A DNA stretch of 64,000 nt. Source: Enterococcus wangshanyuanii (GTDB taxonomy: Bacteria > Bacillota > Bacilli > Lactobacillales > Enterococcaceae). How positions within the stretch are numbered: position 1 is the first letter of the stretch; each line of letters begins with the position of its first letter. The position numbers were made by a program, and so were the translations under genes. Positions 1-10,427 of the stretch are shown here, piece after piece. The stretch lies in assembly GCF_002197645.1 (NCBI RefSeq), contig NZ_CP021874.1, forward strand, positions 992,001 to 1,056,000. Reading direction: 5' to 3'. The notes under the pieces were generated by a model. That model was not told the DNA's origin. It did no database searches and saw only the letters and a program-made list of their open reading frames with translations.

Positions 1-382
1 CTACATTTTTGTCTCCTTCGATATCGATACGACGAAGCAGTGCGCGTAGACGTGCCAAAAGTTCTTCTATTGCAAATGGCTTTACAATATAATCATCTGC
101 ACCATGATCTAAACCAGATACACGATCGATCACAGAATCACGTGCTGTCATCATAATGATCGGCGTATTTTTTACTTGACGAATTCTACGGCAAACTTCA
201 AGACCATTTAGTTCTGGCAACATCAAATCTAAAAGAATGGCATCCCACTCGTCATTTAAGGCTGCTTCTAAGCCTGTGCGTCCGTTATAATGAACTTCTG
301 TTGTGTAACCTTCATGTTTTAATTCAAGCTCTACAAAACGAGCTAAGTTTTTTTCATCTTCAATAATAAGAATATTACTCAT
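1..382 (-). CDS. OmpR-family response regulator, CsrR/LisR-like (partial)
   Basis: The window edge removes the C-terminal part, so only the receiver domain (about 127 residues) is visible. The acidic pocket is E8-D9, the phosphoacceptor is D52 (LLDLMLP), T79 lies in MMTARD and K101 in VKPF. This is a complete REC fingerprint, and the [10 protein letters not shown] end leads towards an OmpR winged helix outside the window. Such a protein is phosphorylated by a membrane histidine kinase and binds promoters. The start is the ATG at 382, with a GAGAGG ribosome site just upstream. From memory, an E. faecalis LisRK/CsrRS-like pair lies beside gnd, which fits this position. The exact orthologue is inferred. 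Confidence 0.9.
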   Translation of the reverse strand, partial: MSNILIIEDEKNLARFVELELKHEGYTTEVHYNGRTGLEAALNDEWDAILLDLMLPELNGLEVCRRIRQVKNTPIIMMTARDSVIDRVSGLDHGADDYIVKPFAIEELLARLRALLRRIDIEGDKNV

Positions 383-484
383 TGGTTATTTTTCCTCTCT
401 CTTTAAAAGCTATCTTAAAGCCTACCTATTATACCCACTTTTATCTTAAAAAGCTAGCAACAACCTATTTTCACTTTGTAACAG

Positions 485-522
485 AGAGAAAACCATGAGA
501 AAATTCTTAATCCCATGGCTTT
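485..522 (-). terminator. Probable terminator of gnd
   Basis: Just downstream of the gnd stop, the minus strand can form an imperfect stem built on CCATG/CATGG with flanking A:T pairs, followed by TTTTC. The hairpin is moderate. Confidence 0.5.
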
Positions 523-530
523 CGAACATA

Positions 531-1952
531 TTATTCTTCATTATACCAGCTATAGTGGTATGTTCCTTCTTTATCAGTACGTTGATACGTATGAGCTCCA
601 AAGTAATCTCTTTGTGCCTGAATGATGTTTGCAGGCAATCTTTCTGAACGATAAGAGTCATAGTATGCAATAGCTGAGGCAAATGTTGGTACTGGTACGC
701 CAGCCTGTACAGCAATCGAAACAACGTCACGTACGGATTGCTGATATTTTTTTGTAATATCGATAAAGTAGTCATCTAAGAGTAAGTTCTCAATCGTTGG
801 GTTTTTATCGTATGCATCTGTAATTTTTTGTAAAAACTGTGCACGGATGATACATCCCGCACGCCAAATTTTTGCAATATCACCGAATGGCAGATCCCAG
901 TTATAATCTTCTGATGCAACTCGTAACTGAGCAAAACCTTGAGCGTAACTCATGATTTTACTGAAGTAAAGTGCTTCGCGGATTTTTTCGATCAATTCTT
1001 TCTTATCGCCTGAATACTCTGCTTTTTCAGGTTTAGCTAATACTTTGCTAGCTTTTACACGTTCTTCTTTATAGGCAGAAATAAAACGGGCAAAAACTGA
1101 TTCAGTGATCAACGGTAACGGCACACCCAAATCTAAAGAGCTTTGACTTGTCCATTTACCCGTTCCTTTATTCCCGGCAGCATCTAAGATAACATCAACG
1201 ATCGGTTGACCTGTCCCCTCATCATCTTTACGTGTCAAAATATCTGCAGTGATTTCAACAAGATAACTGTCTAACTCACCTTGATTCCACTCTTTGAAAA
1301 TATCAGCCATTTCATCTACAGAAAGACCAAGGATATTTTTCATAAGATCATACGATTCCGCAATCAGCTGCATATCTCCATATTCGATACCATTGTGGAC
1401 CATTTTAACATAATGTCCTGCACCATTAGGACCAATGTATGTTACGCAAGGTTCCCCGTCTTCTGCTTTTGCAGAAATTTTTTCTAAAATAGGAGCCACT
1501 AATTCGTAAGCTTCTTTCTGTCCACCAGGCATGATCGAAGGTCCCTTCAAAGCCCCTTCTTCACCGCCTGAAACACCAGTTCCGATGAAGTTGATTCCTG
1601 AGTTCGCTAATTCTTCATTTCTACGAATCGTATCTTTGAAGAATGTGTTTCCGCCATCGATCAAAATATCTCCCTTATCTAAATGAGGTAATAATTCCTG
1701 GATCGTAGCATCAGTCGCAAAACCCGCTTGAACCATCAACATGATACGACGTGGTTTTTCAATAGAGTCTACAAACTCTTCGATCGTGTATGTTGCTTTA
1801 AAATTTTTATCAGGGTGCTCTTCAACAACATCTGTTGTTTTTGATCCTGTACGATTAAATAGAGCAACTGAATAGCCTCTACTTTCAATATTCAATGCTA
1901 GATTTTTTCCCATTACGGCCATTCCGACTACGCCAAACTGTTGTTTTGTCAT
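531..1952 (-). CDS. gnd: 6-phosphogluconate dehydrogenase, decarboxylating
   Basis: This cytoplasmic enzyme of the oxidative pentose phosphate pathway converts 6-phosphogluconate and NADP+ to ribulose-5-phosphate, CO2 and NADPH. The 473-residue protein has the normal family length. It starts with the Rossmann motif [13 protein letters not shown] and carries the substrate-site segments [11 protein letters not shown] and [12 protein letters not shown] and the C-terminal helical part with [10 protein letters not shown]. The ORF is open 12 codons further upstream, but GGGAGG seven bases before the ATG at 1952 sets the start used here. The gene lies between the response regulator and the rpmF operon, all on the minus strand, and has its own terminator downstream. 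Confidence 0.97.
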   Translation of the reverse strand: MTKQQFGVVGMAVMGKNLALNIESRGYSVALFNRTGSKTTDVVEEHPDKNFKATYTIEEFVDSIEKPRRIMLMVQAGFATDATIQELLPHLDKGDILIDGGNTFFKDTIRRNEELANSGINFIGTGVSGGEEGALKGPSIMPGGQKEAYELVAPILEKISAKAEDGEPCVTYIGPNGAGHYVKMVHNGIEYGDMQLIAESYDLMKNILGLSVDEMADIFKEWNQGELDSYLVEITADILTRKDDEGTGQPIVDVILDAAGNKGTGKWTSQSSLDLGVPLPLITESVFARFISAYKEERVKASKVLAKPEKAEYSGDKKELIEKIREALYFSKIMSYAQGFAQLRVASEDYNWDLPFGDIAKIWRAGCIIRAQFLQKITDAYDKNPTIENLLLDDYFIDITKKYQQSVRDVVSIAVQAGVPVPTFASAIAYYDSYRSERLPANIIQAQRDYFGAHTYQRTDKEGTYHYSWYNEE

Positions 1953-2131
1953 CTTGTATCCTCCCACTGTCTTTGAAAAAAAATTCATTAGAATTTTCTT
2001 ATAATCTACATTATTATAACGTAGAATACTTGATATGAAAACAAAAATAGTTCGATTAAAATTTATTTTTATCGTTTCTGCAGTATTTCAGTCATTTGTC
2101 CATTGTTTTAAATCTTTTTATCTTAAAAATA

Positions 2132-2165
2132 AATCCCCTAGGCTCCATGGTTAGCCTAGGGGATT
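2132..2165 (-). terminator. Terminator of the yceD-rpmF operon
   Basis: A perfect 13-bp stem (AATCCCCTAGGCT and its complement) with an 8-nt loop is followed on the minus strand by TATTTTT. It lies just downstream of rpmF. Confidence 0.85.
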
Positions 2166-2188
2166 CGTAACATTTTCAAAAAAATGTT

Positions 2189-2368
2189 TTATGCTTCTTT
2201 AGAGACTACGTCTTTTCCATCGTAATGACCACATGCTGGACATACGTGATGGCTTTTTCTCATTTCACCACAGTTTGAACATGCATTCAAACCTTTGATC
2301 GTTAATTTGTAGTGAGTACGGCGTTTGCCCTTTTTAGCTTTTGATGTTCTTCTAGCTGGTACTGCCAT
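2189..2368 (-). CDS. rpmF: 50S ribosomal protein L32 (zinc-binding form)
   Basis: This 59-residue protein begins [19 protein letters not shown], the typical bL32 N-terminus. It has two Cys pairs (CSNC and CPAC) that form a zinc site, so this is the zinc-containing paralogue type. The start is the ATG with AAGGAGG upstream. An in-frame extension to 2422 lacks family residues and was not used. It follows the YceD gene by 60 bp. This yceD-rpmF pairing is conserved in many bacteria. Confidence 0.97.
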   Translation of the reverse strand: MAVPARRTSKAKKGKRRTHYKLTIKGLNACSNCGEMRKSHHVCPACGHYDGKDVVSKEA

Positions 2369-2428
2369 TGGTGTTCCACCTCCTTGTAAAGATGTGTGCA
2401 GCAAGTGCACGATATATTCCAATCTTAC

Positions 2429-2995
2429 TTAGTCATCATCACCATCAGCGTTTTCGCTAAATAGCTCGGATAATTTGGCAAGACGAGGATCCATTGTTTG
2501 TTGTGCTTCTGTTTCTCTTTTCTCCAAATATGCTTCTTCTGATAAGACTTCCCAGTCATTGCCTTTAGGCATCTCACTGCTAGTCATTTCTTCTTCAGTC
2601 AATACTTGGATCGGTATCGCTAAAAGAATGTTGTCTTCCACAGACTCGTCTAAATCGATCATCGGCTTCTCCAACAAGATGATTTCTTCCTCTGGTAAAC
2701 GATCATCTTTCTTTTGATATTGCTCTTGTGTCATAAATACTTCGTCAACATCAATCGACATCCTAAGCGGAACAGGAGTTAAAGAACGTGAAGATGGCAC
2801 AGTTACAATAACATCGATTCGATAGTGAATCAAATACTCCTCTTTGCCAACTGTTAGTATCCCCGTCACATTTATAGGACTAACATCCAGAATCAAATTA
2901 TCTCGCTTCATCAATGAGGCTTTCAAATCTAATGTTTCCGAAAATTCTAATGGGTTGTCTTTGTATTTATTTAGTTCTAGTAAAGACCATTTCAT
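2429..2995 (-). CDS. YceD family protein (DUF177)
   Basis: This is a protein of about 188 residues with the DUF177/YceD pattern: N-terminal MKWSLLELNKYKD, a middle part with PLRMSIDVDEVF, and an acidic C-terminus (DPRLAKLSELF followed by an acid-rich tail). In bacteria the family is almost always encoded directly before rpmF and has been linked to 23S rRNA or ribosome formation, but its biochemistry is poorly known. Two in-frame ATGs lie close together. The second (2995) stands 8 nt after GAGG and is preferred. A consensus promoter lies 30 bp upstream, so this is the first gene of the operon. Confidence 0.9.
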   Translation of the reverse strand: MKWSLLELNKYKDNPLEFSETLDLKASLMKRDNLILDVSPINVTGILTVGKEEYLIHYRIDVIVTVPSSRSLTPVPLRMSIDVDEVFMTQEQYQKKDDRLPEEEIILLEKPMIDLDESVEDNILLAIPIQVLTEEEMTSSEMPKGNDWEVLSEEAYLEKRETEAQQTMDPRLAKLSELFSENADGDDD

Positions 2996-3023
2996 ATTCA
3001 TCACCTCTTAACGCAACAAAAGC

Positions 3024-3052
3024 AATTATACAGGGGGATGAAAGCTTTGTCA
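3024..3052 (-). promoter_or_regulatory. Consensus sigma-A promoter of yceD-rpmF
   Basis: The minus strand reads TTGACA, 17 bp, TATAAT, a perfect match to the housekeeping consensus. The -10 ends about 28 bp before the YceD start, as expected for a highly expressed ribosomal operon. Confidence 0.9.
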
Positions 3053-3152
3053 ATGAAATTTTCTTGACAGTATTTCCTTCTTTCACTTTTTTTCAGCCTG
3101 CTCTCTTCTATTCTTAATTTTTAATGGTAAAATAAGTCAAAGGAGGAGTTAT

Positions 3153-3932
3153 ATGAATGCATTTAAATTTGAACATGTCTCTTTTATTCGGGATAAAAAG
3201 ATACTGTTAAATAACGTAAATTGGTCCGTTGATTCATCTGAAAATTGGGCCATTTTGGGATTGAACGGTGCAGGCAAGACGTTGCTTTTACAATTGATTT
3301 GCGGTTACCTTTGGCCTTCATCAGGGAGGTTAGAAGTCTTAGATGAAGTTTTTGGGCATACCTCGATTCCAGAGTTGCAACGCAGAATCGGCTGGGTCAG
3401 TACTGCTTTGCAGTATCGAATGAAAAATTGGGAAACCGCTGAGCGCATCGTTTTATCTGGTAAGTTTGCCAGTATCGGCATCTACCAAGAGTATACAAAT
3501 GAAGAACTAGAGGAAGCCAAAATGATTTTGACTAACGCTGGTGGTGCTTCATTGATCGGAAAAAAATATGAAGTATTATCTCAAGGTGAACGGCAGCTTG
3601 TTTTGATCTCTAGAGCTTTGATGGCACATCCAGAATTATTGATTTTAGATGAACCTTGCAACGGTCTTGATTTATTTGCACGTGAAAAATTACTAAAGCA
3701 AATTCAGCAAATCGCAACTCAAAAAAGCCATCCAACTTTACTTTATGTGACACATCATACTGAAGAGATTCTTCCTTGTTTTGAGCATCTGATGCTGTTG
3801 AAAGATGGGGAGATTTTTGCGAAAGGTACTCGTGATAGTCTTTTTAACGAAAAAAAATTTACTGACTTTTATAACGAACCTATTCAGATCGTCTCTTTAA
3901 AAGAAGATCGTTTTGCAGTCTATCCCAAATAA
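3153..3932 (+). CDS. ABC transporter ATP-binding protein (YlmA-like)
   Basis: A 259-residue single ABC ATPase with Walker A GLNGAGKT (36-43), an LSQGE signature, Walker B LLILDEP and an HH switch region (THHTEE). It resembles Bacillus YlmA-type ATPases. No permease gene is adjacent, so the transported substrate, or any transport role, is unknown. It is a monocistronic plus-strand gene between minus-strand neighbours. AAGGAGG stands seven bases before the ATG, and a strong terminator follows. Confidence 0.88.
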   Translation: MNAFKFEHVSFIRDKKILLNNVNWSVDSSENWAILGLNGAGKTLLLQLICGYLWPSSGRLEVLDEVFGHTSIPELQRRIGWVSTALQYRMKNWETAERIVLSGKFASIGIYQEYTNEELEEAKMILTNAGGASLIGKKYEVLSQGERQLVLISRALMAHPELLILDEPCNGLDLFAREKLLKQIQQIATQKSHPTLLYVTHHTEEILPCFEHLMLLKDGEIFAKGTRDSLFNEKKFTDFYNEPIQIVSLKEDRFAVYPK

Positions 3933-3952
3933 TTGGACTAATGATTTGTTTA

Positions 3953-4000
3953 GCTCGAGGATAAGAGAAAACAGTTTTCTCTTATCCTCGAGCGTTTTTA
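3953..4000 (+). terminator. Terminator between the ABC ATPase gene and recQ
   Basis: A perfect 19-bp stem with a 3-nt loop is followed by GTTTTTA on the plus strand. The T-run favours the plus-strand gene. The stem sits exactly at the 3' end of convergent recQ, whose stop codon overlaps the T-run. Confidence 0.9.
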
Positions 4001-5767
4001 ATCGTCTTTTGAAAAAGCTGTTATAGCCTCGATAAATTGTTCACCGTATTTATCAAGCTTGTTTTGTCCCACACCTTTTATTTGAAGGAGCTGGATCGAA
4101 TTTTTTGGTCGTTTTTCACACATTTCTTTTAAGGTGCTGTCTGAAAAAATTAGGTATGGAGGAACCCCAGCATCCTGTGCTAGATCCAATCTTAGTCCTC
4201 TCAATACTTCAAACAATGCATCATCTATAGCGGCAACTTTACGTACGCGCTGATCTTCTTTTCTAAAAACTGTTTGTTTGCCTAATAAAACTTGGATACC
4301 GGTCGCTGAAACAGAAAGCAGCGGATATTGTCCATCGGATGGTGTCAAATATCTTTCGGCAGTCAAATAGTCGATCAGTTGAGTGACTTCCTTTTGAGTA
4401 CGGTCTTTCATTAATCCATAGGTCGGCAAACGATGGAAATGCCATTGATCGATTTTTTGATCCTTTGACCCCGTCAATACTTTACCAACTAGGCCTTTAC
4501 CAAATTTTTCTCCCATACGCTTGACGCATGACAGGACTTTTTGAGCATCGACTGTTACATCGACTAATTCTCGTTCATCTAAACAATTGGAACAGCGACC
4601 ACATTCTGTTCCCTGCTCACCAAAGTAACGTAAAATGAACTGCTGCAGACACATTTGAGCATTGGCATACTGTGACATTTCACGCAGCTTCATATATTCT
4701 TTTTGCTTGTAGTCGATCGTCATTTCAGATTGATCGATAAAAAACTGCTGGATTTGCAGATCCTGAGGACCGTATAACAATACAGCATCACTCGGCAGCC
4801 CATCACGACCAGCGCGTCCTGCTTCTTGATAATAGGACTCAATATTCCCTGGTATTTGAGCATGGATGACAAAACGTACATTACTCTTATTGATCCCCAT
4901 ACCAAATGCATTTGTAGCAACCATCACCTGTATTTTGTCAAATAAAAATTCCTCTTGATTATGATTTCGATCACTCTCATTCATGCCTCCGTGGTACATA
5001 CCAACAGCAATTTTCTTACTTTTCAATAAATGATAGATTCGTTCTACTTCTTTTCTAGTGCTGGCATAGACGATTCCAGACTGATCTTTGTTCATCTTTA
5101 AGTATTCCAGCAAATAAACATCGCGATTTTGATCTTTCACTACTTGAAAGGATAAGTTTTCACGGGCAAACCCTGTTTGTACTTGATTCTGTTTTGGTAT
5201 GTGTAATTGCTCTAAGATATCTTCTGCAACTTGAGGTGTCGCTGTAGCAGTCAATGCAATGACTGAAGGCTGTTGCTGAAATTGTTCAATGATTTCGGCT
5301 AAACGTAAATAGCTAGGACGAAAGTCGTGTCCCCATTGAGAAATACAGTGTGCCTCATCTACAGCCAGTAAATCGATCGGTACGTGTAAAAGCAGTTGCT
5401 GAAAATCAAAAGATTCTAAGCGTTCGGGTGCTACATAAAGAAGTTTGACTTTTCGATCTACAGCAAGTTGAACTCGCTTATTCATCTCTTGCTGAGAAAT
5501 CGTGCTATTGATAAACGTTGCAGGGATCCCCATCATGTTTAGAGCATCGACTTGATCTTTCATCAAGGAAATCAACGGAGAAATCACTAAAGTCAGATTC
5601 TCTAAAGCAAGTGCAGGCAGTTGATAGCAAATCGATTTACCGCCACCTGTGGGCATGATTCCTAATACATTTTCTTTATTTAATACATGATTGATGATTT
5701 CTTCTTGACCTTGACGAAAATCATCATAGCCAAATTTTTCTTTTAATAGCGCTTTTATGTCAATCAT
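3998..5767 (-). CDS. recQ: ATP-dependent DNA helicase RecQ
   Basis: A 589-residue 3'-5' helicase of the RecQ family, acting in recombination and repair of stalled forks. Walker A is PTGGGKS (39-45). The DEAH box sits in LAVDEAHCISQWGHDFRP, the arginine-finger motif in GRAGRDG, and the zinc cysteines in the RQC part (CGRCSNC). A C-terminal HRDC domain runs from about residue 510 (FEVLRGLRLDLA to LLQIKGVGQNKL). All three family modules are present and the length is normal. The ATG at 5767 has GGAG 8 nt upstream. It is transcribed alone. Confidence 0.96.
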   Translation of the reverse strand: MIDIKALLKEKFGYDDFRQGQEEIINHVLNKENVLGIMPTGGGKSICYQLPALALENLTLVISPLISLMKDQVDALNMMGIPATFINSTISQQEMNKRVQLAVDRKVKLLYVAPERLESFDFQQLLLHVPIDLLAVDEAHCISQWGHDFRPSYLRLAEIIEQFQQQPSVIALTATATPQVAEDILEQLHIPKQNQVQTGFARENLSFQVVKDQNRDVYLLEYLKMNKDQSGIVYASTRKEVERIYHLLKSKKIAVGMYHGGMNESDRNHNQEEFLFDKIQVMVATNAFGMGINKSNVRFVIHAQIPGNIESYYQEAGRAGRDGLPSDAVLLYGPQDLQIQQFFIDQSEMTIDYKQKEYMKLREMSQYANAQMCLQQFILRYFGEQGTECGRCSNCLDERELVDVTVDAQKVLSCVKRMGEKFGKGLVGKVLTGSKDQKIDQWHFHRLPTYGLMKDRTQKEVTQLIDYLTAERYLTPSDGQYPLLSVSATGIQVLLGKQTVFRKEDQRVRKVAAIDDALFEVLRGLRLDLAQDAGVPPYLIFSDSTLKEMCEKRPKNSIQLLQIKGVGQNKLDKYGEQFIEAITAFSKDD

Positions 5768-5968
5768 GTGGTTCGCTCCATTCTTTGTATATGACAGTTA
5801 TTTTAGCACGCTCTATCTTGCAATTCAATAAAGGATCATGGTTCACCGTGAAACAAATCAGTTTTCGTGAAACATCTCTGTACTTAACTTTTTTTCAAAA
5901 ATCCTTATTTACCAAGCTTTATAAAATAGTATACGCATTTTTATCACTTTCTATTTAGAGTTATCCAC

Positions 5969-6008
5969 AAAAAAAGATGGGACACAACAATCATTGTCAT
6001 GTCTCATC
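5969..6008 (-). terminator. Terminator of typA
   Basis: On the minus strand an AGATG/CATCT stem extended by GACA/TGTC is followed by TTTTTTT, 38 bp past the typA stop. Confidence 0.75.
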
Positions 6009-6045
6009 TAATTTCGTGTAGCTAAGAAATAGCCAAACGACGAGT

Positions 6046-7881
6046 TTATTCTGCTACTTTTTTCTTTTTACTTGCTTTTTCACGTTCATTTTTGTTTAAA
6101 ATTTGTTTTCTTAAACGGATGCTTTCTGGTGTTACTTCACAGTACTCATCCTCATTCAAGAATTCTAATGATTCTTCTAATGTAAGCTTTTTAGTTTTTT
6201 TGATCACTGACGTTTGGTCTTTAGTCGCAGAACGTACGTTAGTCATTTGTTTAGCTTTCGTGATATTTACTGTTAAGTCGTTATCACGGTTATTTTCACC
6301 GATGATCATTCCTTCGTAAACTTCAGTCGTTGGTTCTACAAAGACTGTTCCGCGTTCTTCAATACTCATGATACTATACGTAGTTGCTTTACCTGTATCG
6401 ATAGAAACAAGAGCGCCTTGGTGACGTCCGCCGATCGTTCCTTGGATCATCGGTAAATATTGATCAAAAGTATGGTGCATGATTCCATAACCACGTGTCA
6501 TTGATAAAAACTCAGTTGTATAACCGATCAAACCACGAGCTGGTGCTAAGAAAATCAAACGAATTTGACCGTTACCAGTATGGATCATGTCTTGCATTTC
6601 ACCTTTACGTTGGCTTAATGACTCAATGACACTCCCCATGTATTCTTCTGGCGTATCGATTTGAACACGTTCAAAAGGTTCACATTTTACACCTTCGATT
6701 TCACGTTCAATAACTTCTGGACGAGATACTTGTAATTCATACCCTTCACGACGCATGTTTTCGATCAAAATCGACAAGTGCAATTCACCACGACCAGAAA
6801 CAGTCCAAGCATCTGGAGCAATTGGTTCTACGCGTAGTGATACGTCTGTTTGTAATTCTGCCATCAAGCGTTCTTCGATTTTACGCGCTGTGACAAATTT
6901 ACCTTCACGACCGGCAAAAGGAGAGTTATTTACTAAGAATGTCATTTGTAATGTTGGTTCATCGATGTGTAAAATCGGCAGCGCTTCTTGATGCGCAACG
7001 TCTGCTACTGTTTCACCAACGAAGATATCTTCCATACCTGAAACGGCAATTAAATCGCCTGCTTTTGCTTCATTGATTTCCACACGTTGTAATCCGAAGA
7101 AACCGAAAATTTTAGTTACACGGAAATTTTTCACACTACCGTCTAATTTCATCAAGGCAACTTGGTCGCCCACTTTCATTGTACCGCGGAAAACACGTCC
7201 GATACCGATACGTCCTACATAGTCATTGTAATCTAATAATGAAACTTGGAATTGTAATGGTTCATCTGAGTTATCAACTGGAGCTGGTACATGATCGATG
7301 ATCTGATCAAAGATCGGCGCCATAGTTGGTTCTTGGTCTTCTGGATCATCAGAGTTACTTGAAGTTCCATTTAAAGCTGATGCATAAACAACTGGGAAGT
7401 CCAATTGTTCATCATCCGCGCCTAGTTCAATAAATAATTCTAATACTTCATCCACAACATGTTCAGGACGAGCAGAAGGTTTATCGATTTTATTTACGAC
7501 AACGATCGGTGTTACTTTTTGTTCTAGTGCTTTTTTCAATACGAAACGTGTTTGAGGCATCGTTCCTTCATAAGCATCAACGACTAAAACCACACCATCG
7601 ACCATTTTCATGATACGCTCAACTTCACCACCGAAGTCCGCGTGTCCAGGAGTATCTAAAATATTGATGCGGGTGCCATTGTAATCAACGGCTGTATTTT
7701 TGGCTAAGATCGTGATCCCACGTTCGCTTTCGATCGCATTTGAGTCCATCGCACGCTCTTGCAGCTGCGTATGTCCGTCTAATGTTTGCGATTGTTTCAA
7801 TAATTCATCCACCAAGGTTGTTTTCCCATGGTCGACGTGGGCGATAATTGCTACGTTTCTGATATCTTCTCTGTATTTCAC
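6046..7881 (-). CDS. typA: Ribosome-associated translational GTPase TypA/BipA
   Basis: A 611-residue GTPase of the EF-G/LepA superfamily that binds the ribosome and assists assembly and stress or cold adaptation. The G1 box is AHVDHGKT (14-21), followed by [17 protein letters not shown] and the BipA-type C-terminal part ([29 protein letters not shown]). It has full length and a lysine-rich tail. The start is GTG at 7881 with AAGGAG 8 nt upstream. It has its own promoter and terminator. Confidence 0.97.
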   Translation of the reverse strand: MKYREDIRNVAIIAHVDHGKTTLVDELLKQSQTLDGHTQLQERAMDSNAIESERGITILAKNTAVDYNGTRINILDTPGHADFGGEVERIMKMVDGVVLVVDAYEGTMPQTRFVLKKALEQKVTPIVVVNKIDKPSARPEHVVDEVLELFIELGADDEQLDFPVVYASALNGTSSNSDDPEDQEPTMAPIFDQIIDHVPAPVDNSDEPLQFQVSLLDYNDYVGRIGIGRVFRGTMKVGDQVALMKLDGSVKNFRVTKIFGFFGLQRVEINEAKAGDLIAVSGMEDIFVGETVADVAHQEALPILHIDEPTLQMTFLVNNSPFAGREGKFVTARKIEERLMAELQTDVSLRVEPIAPDAWTVSGRGELHLSILIENMRREGYELQVSRPEVIEREIEGVKCEPFERVQIDTPEEYMGSVIESLSQRKGEMQDMIHTGNGQIRLIFLAPARGLIGYTTEFLSMTRGYGIMHHTFDQYLPMIQGTIGGRHQGALVSIDTGKATTYSIMSIEERGTVFVEPTTEVYEGMIIGENNRDNDLTVNITKAKQMTNVRSATKDQTSVIKKTKKLTLEESLEFLNEDEYCEVTPESIRLRKQILNKNEREKASKKKKVAE

Positions 7882-7939
7882 TGTAATTGCTCCTTATCCT
7901 TTAGCCTTACGTCACTTGTTCATTTAAATCCGACTGTTT

Positions 7940-7948
7940 ATTATAGCA
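7940..7948 (-). promoter_or_regulatory. Extended -10 promoter upstream of typA
   Basis: The minus strand reads TGCTATAAT, an extended -10 element with no good -35, about 60 bp before the typA start. Confidence 0.55.
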
Positions 7949-8064
7949 AACTTTTTTCATGAAATATAGTCTAAAGCTTTCAAAAGTTATGAAAACTTCA
8001 TGATTTTCTTGCTATTTTCTGAAAAATAGCACATTATTCGCTAAAAATCAACCTCAGAGTTCGT

Positions 8065-8838
8065 TTACTTATCTAAAAAATTGGTTTTAATTTCGCTATA
8101 TGCCTCTGGAGTTGCTGCTAAAAAGTATTCGCGTCCAGAAAACGATAACGCTTTTCCTTCTATAGTTGAGTAGCTAAAATGGAATTCCTCCAGTAAAACG
8201 ATCCCAGCTGCATAATCCCATGGGCTCAAATTAGAAACGTAACCAATATGATTGCCTTTTAGCATGGCGATCATTTCGATTCCAGCACACCCACTCACAC
8301 GTACGCCCATAGAAGCATGTCCAATCTTCCTAGCACAATGAATATCTTCACCAAACATGTAGGCATTCATTCCAAGCAGTCCTGCTGACAAGCCTAAATT
8401 TTTCGGTTGAATAAGCCTTTGTTCTCCTAAGAACACACCGATCCCTTTTCCGCCCCAGCATAATTCATCTTTCATCACATCATAAATAAACCCTAATTTT
8501 CCGATCCCATCTTCAAAAACGGCGATCATAATACAAAAGTTTTCCTGTTCCATAACAAAATTCATTGTGCCGTCAATCGGGTCGATGATCCAGACGCGGC
8601 CTGCTAGAGAGTCGATTGTGCTGTAGCCTTTTTCTTCTGCCAAAATTTTATCAGCTGGATAATGTTCTTTGATTTTTTTGATCAGCAATGTTTGGGTTTC
8701 TTCATCTATGGAGGTCACTAAGTCTGTTCTTCCTGATTTTTGTGAAACAGCGAAATCAGTTGTTAAGCTCGTTTGAATAAAGTCTGCCGCTTCTCGAATC
8801 CAATCCTTGATTTCAATGATCATTTTTTCTGCTGTCAT
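8065..8838 (-). CDS. Inositol monophosphatase family protein
   Basis: A 257-residue member of the metal-dependent IMPase/FBPase superfamily. The metal and active-site residues are visible: E68-E69 (AEEKG), D86-P-I-D89-G-T (WIIDPIDGT) and the C-terminal motif SPWDYAAG. The true substrate in Firmicutes is not settled (inositol phosphate, a nucleotide phosphate or another sugar phosphate), so only the family is named. The ATG has GGAG 9 nt upstream and begins one base after the UPF0223 stop, so the two genes form a tight operon. Confidence 0.9.
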   Translation of the reverse strand: MTAEKMIIEIKDWIREAADFIQTSLTTDFAVSQKSGRTDLVTSIDEETQTLLIKKIKEHYPADKILAEEKGYSTIDSLAGRVWIIDPIDGTMNFVMEQENFCIMIAVFEDGIGKLGFIYDVMKDELCWGGKGIGVFLGEQRLIQPKNLGLSAGLLGMNAYMFGEDIHCARKIGHASMGVRVSGCAGIEMIAMLKGNHIGYVSNLSPWDYAAGIVLLEEFHFSYSTIEGKALSFSGREYFLAATPEAYSEIKTNFLDK

Positions 8839-8839
8839 T

Positions 8840-9118
8840 TTAATCAGCTCCTAGTTTTAATCTGCCTGTCTGCTGTTTTTTCGCTTGCTGAACCGTTCTA
8901 TATAATGAATAGCCAGAGACTTTTTGAAATTCATTGCCTAAACGCTTTTCTTCACCAATGCTTTTAACGACCGTTTTAAAGCGTTGATAGATTTGTAAAA
9001 ACTCCTCGGCATTTATCCCTGTTTCATTTGCCTGTTCCACTGCTGACCACATATTCGTCACGATGACCATCTCATCTGTGGTCCAGTCCAAATCTAAAGG
9101 GTATTGATAATCTTTCAT
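8840..9118 (-). CDS. UPF0223 family protein (YktA-like)
   Basis: A 92-residue soluble protein with the UPF0223 pattern (N-terminal YQYPLDLDWTTDEMV, then a helical body ending in GYSLYRTVQQAK). The function is unknown. It is coupled to the downstream IMPase-family gene, an arrangement recalled from other Firmicutes. A TGCTATACT extended -10 lies about 20 bp upstream. GAGG stands ahead of the ATG. Confidence 0.88.
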   Translation of the reverse strand: MKDYQYPLDLDWTTDEMVIVTNMWSAVEQANETGINAEEFLQIYQRFKTVVKSIGEEKRLGNEFQKVSGYSLYRTVQQAKKQQTGRLKLGAD

Positions 9119-9158
9119 GTCTTCACCTCTTCAACTAGTATAGCATATCTTCATGAAA

Positions 9159-10427
9159 TCACTTTTTCCGCCGTTCTTGCCAGTTTGTCCATAATGGTAA
9201 AAACAACACTCCTTTTTCAACACCAATTCGCTGTGCAGAATAGATTCCAGCATTTCCAGAACACATATAGCTGATCAAACAAATCATGAAAAAGAAAACA
9301 GCAGCGTCACTGCCAAAAAGTTCGATCCCCATAATAAAACAAGCAATAGGAGTATTGGTCGCTCCTGAAAAGACACCAATAAAGCCCAGTCCAGCCAAAA
9401 ATGGAATAGATACATGGAGAAGCGCAGCCAAGCTGCTGCCTAATGTTGCACCAATTTCAAATAGCGGAGTCACTTCGCCGCCTTGATAGCCAGCACCTAA
9501 GGATAGAACTGTGAAGAAGAGCTTGCCTATCCAATCAAACCAATAGCTTTCTCCATTGAATGCATCTTTTAGTAAAGGTAAGCTCAAACCAAGATATCGC
9601 TGAGTTTGTAAAATGAAAACGACGGCTACGACAACTGCTCCACCTAAAAAATTTCTTAAAACAACATTTTTGATCCAATTTGCATAAACCTTCTTAATAC
9701 ATACGATGGAACGGCTGAACAACCAGCCTGCTAAGCCAAAACAAATCCCAGCTGCAAAAATTTTGATAAATAAAGGCACTGTCCAGTCTGGAATTTGTCC
9801 CATACTATAATGCGTGTGCGTGACTCCAAACGCTTCTGTAACGAAATTTGCAAAAAAAGCTGCAAAAAAACTTGGAAAAATAGCATCTGACCTTAAACGT
9901 CCGATCACTAATACTTCTAAACCAAAAACTGTACCAGCCAGCGGTGTACCAAAGACTGAACTAAAACCAGCACTGATCCCGCTAATAATGACGATCTCTC
10001 TTTCTAATTTATCCAAACGAAATAAACGGCCAACGGCATTGGCAACTGTTCCACCCATTTGGACCGCTGTTCCTTCACGTCCAACAGAACCACCGAATAA
10101 ATGTGTCGTGATCGTTCCGAATAAAGTTAATGGGATCAGTCGCAGAGGAATATTTTCTTGTTCACCATTTGCCTGATCGATCACAAGATTATTCCCTCTA
10201 CTTGCATTGCCGCCATATTGCTTATATAAAAAGGCAAATAAAGCGCCACTAAACGGTAACAAAAATAATAGCCAGGTATGATTCAACCTGATTGTAGTCA
10301 CCAGGTCTAAACTTTTCAAAAAAAATGCGGATAATATCCCCATCACAAGCCCAATTAGTGCAGAGATCATGAGCCATTTCATCATATGAATACTCATTTT
10401 AATTGGCATTTTCAAATCACTTTCCAT
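9159..10427 (-). CDS. CLC-family anion transporter, probably a CLC-F fluoride/proton antiporter
   Basis: A 422-residue membrane protein with about ten hydrophobic segments and the CLC signature GSVGREGTAVQMGG. The gating glutamate is E118. The usual chloride-binding GSGIP motif near the first selectivity loop is absent and replaced by RGNNLVID (77-84). GREGT plus loss of the central serine are known traits of the fluoride-exporting CLC-F branch, so F-/H+ antiport is inferred over chloride transport. The ORF opens upstream to 10463, but GAGGAG 8 nt before the ATG at 10427 decides the start. I saw no fluoride riboswitch upstream. Confidence 0.85.
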   Translation of the reverse strand: MESDLKMPIKMSIHMMKWLMISALIGLVMGILSAFFLKSLDLVTTIRLNHTWLLFLLPFSGALFAFLYKQYGGNASRGNNLVIDQANGEQENIPLRLIPLTLFGTITTHLFGGSVGREGTAVQMGGTVANAVGRLFRLDKLEREIVIISGISAGFSSVFGTPLAGTVFGLEVLVIGRLRSDAIFPSFFAAFFANFVTEAFGVTHTHYSMGQIPDWTVPLFIKIFAAGICFGLAGWLFSRSIVCIKKVYANWIKNVVLRNFLGGAVVVAVVFILQTQRYLGLSLPLLKDAFNGESYWFDWIGKLFFTVLSLGAGYQGGEVTPLFEIGATLGSSLAALLHVSIPFLAGLGFIGVFSGATNTPIACFIMGIELFGSDAAVFFFMICLISYMCSGNAGIYSAQRIGVEKGVLFLPLWTNWQERRKK

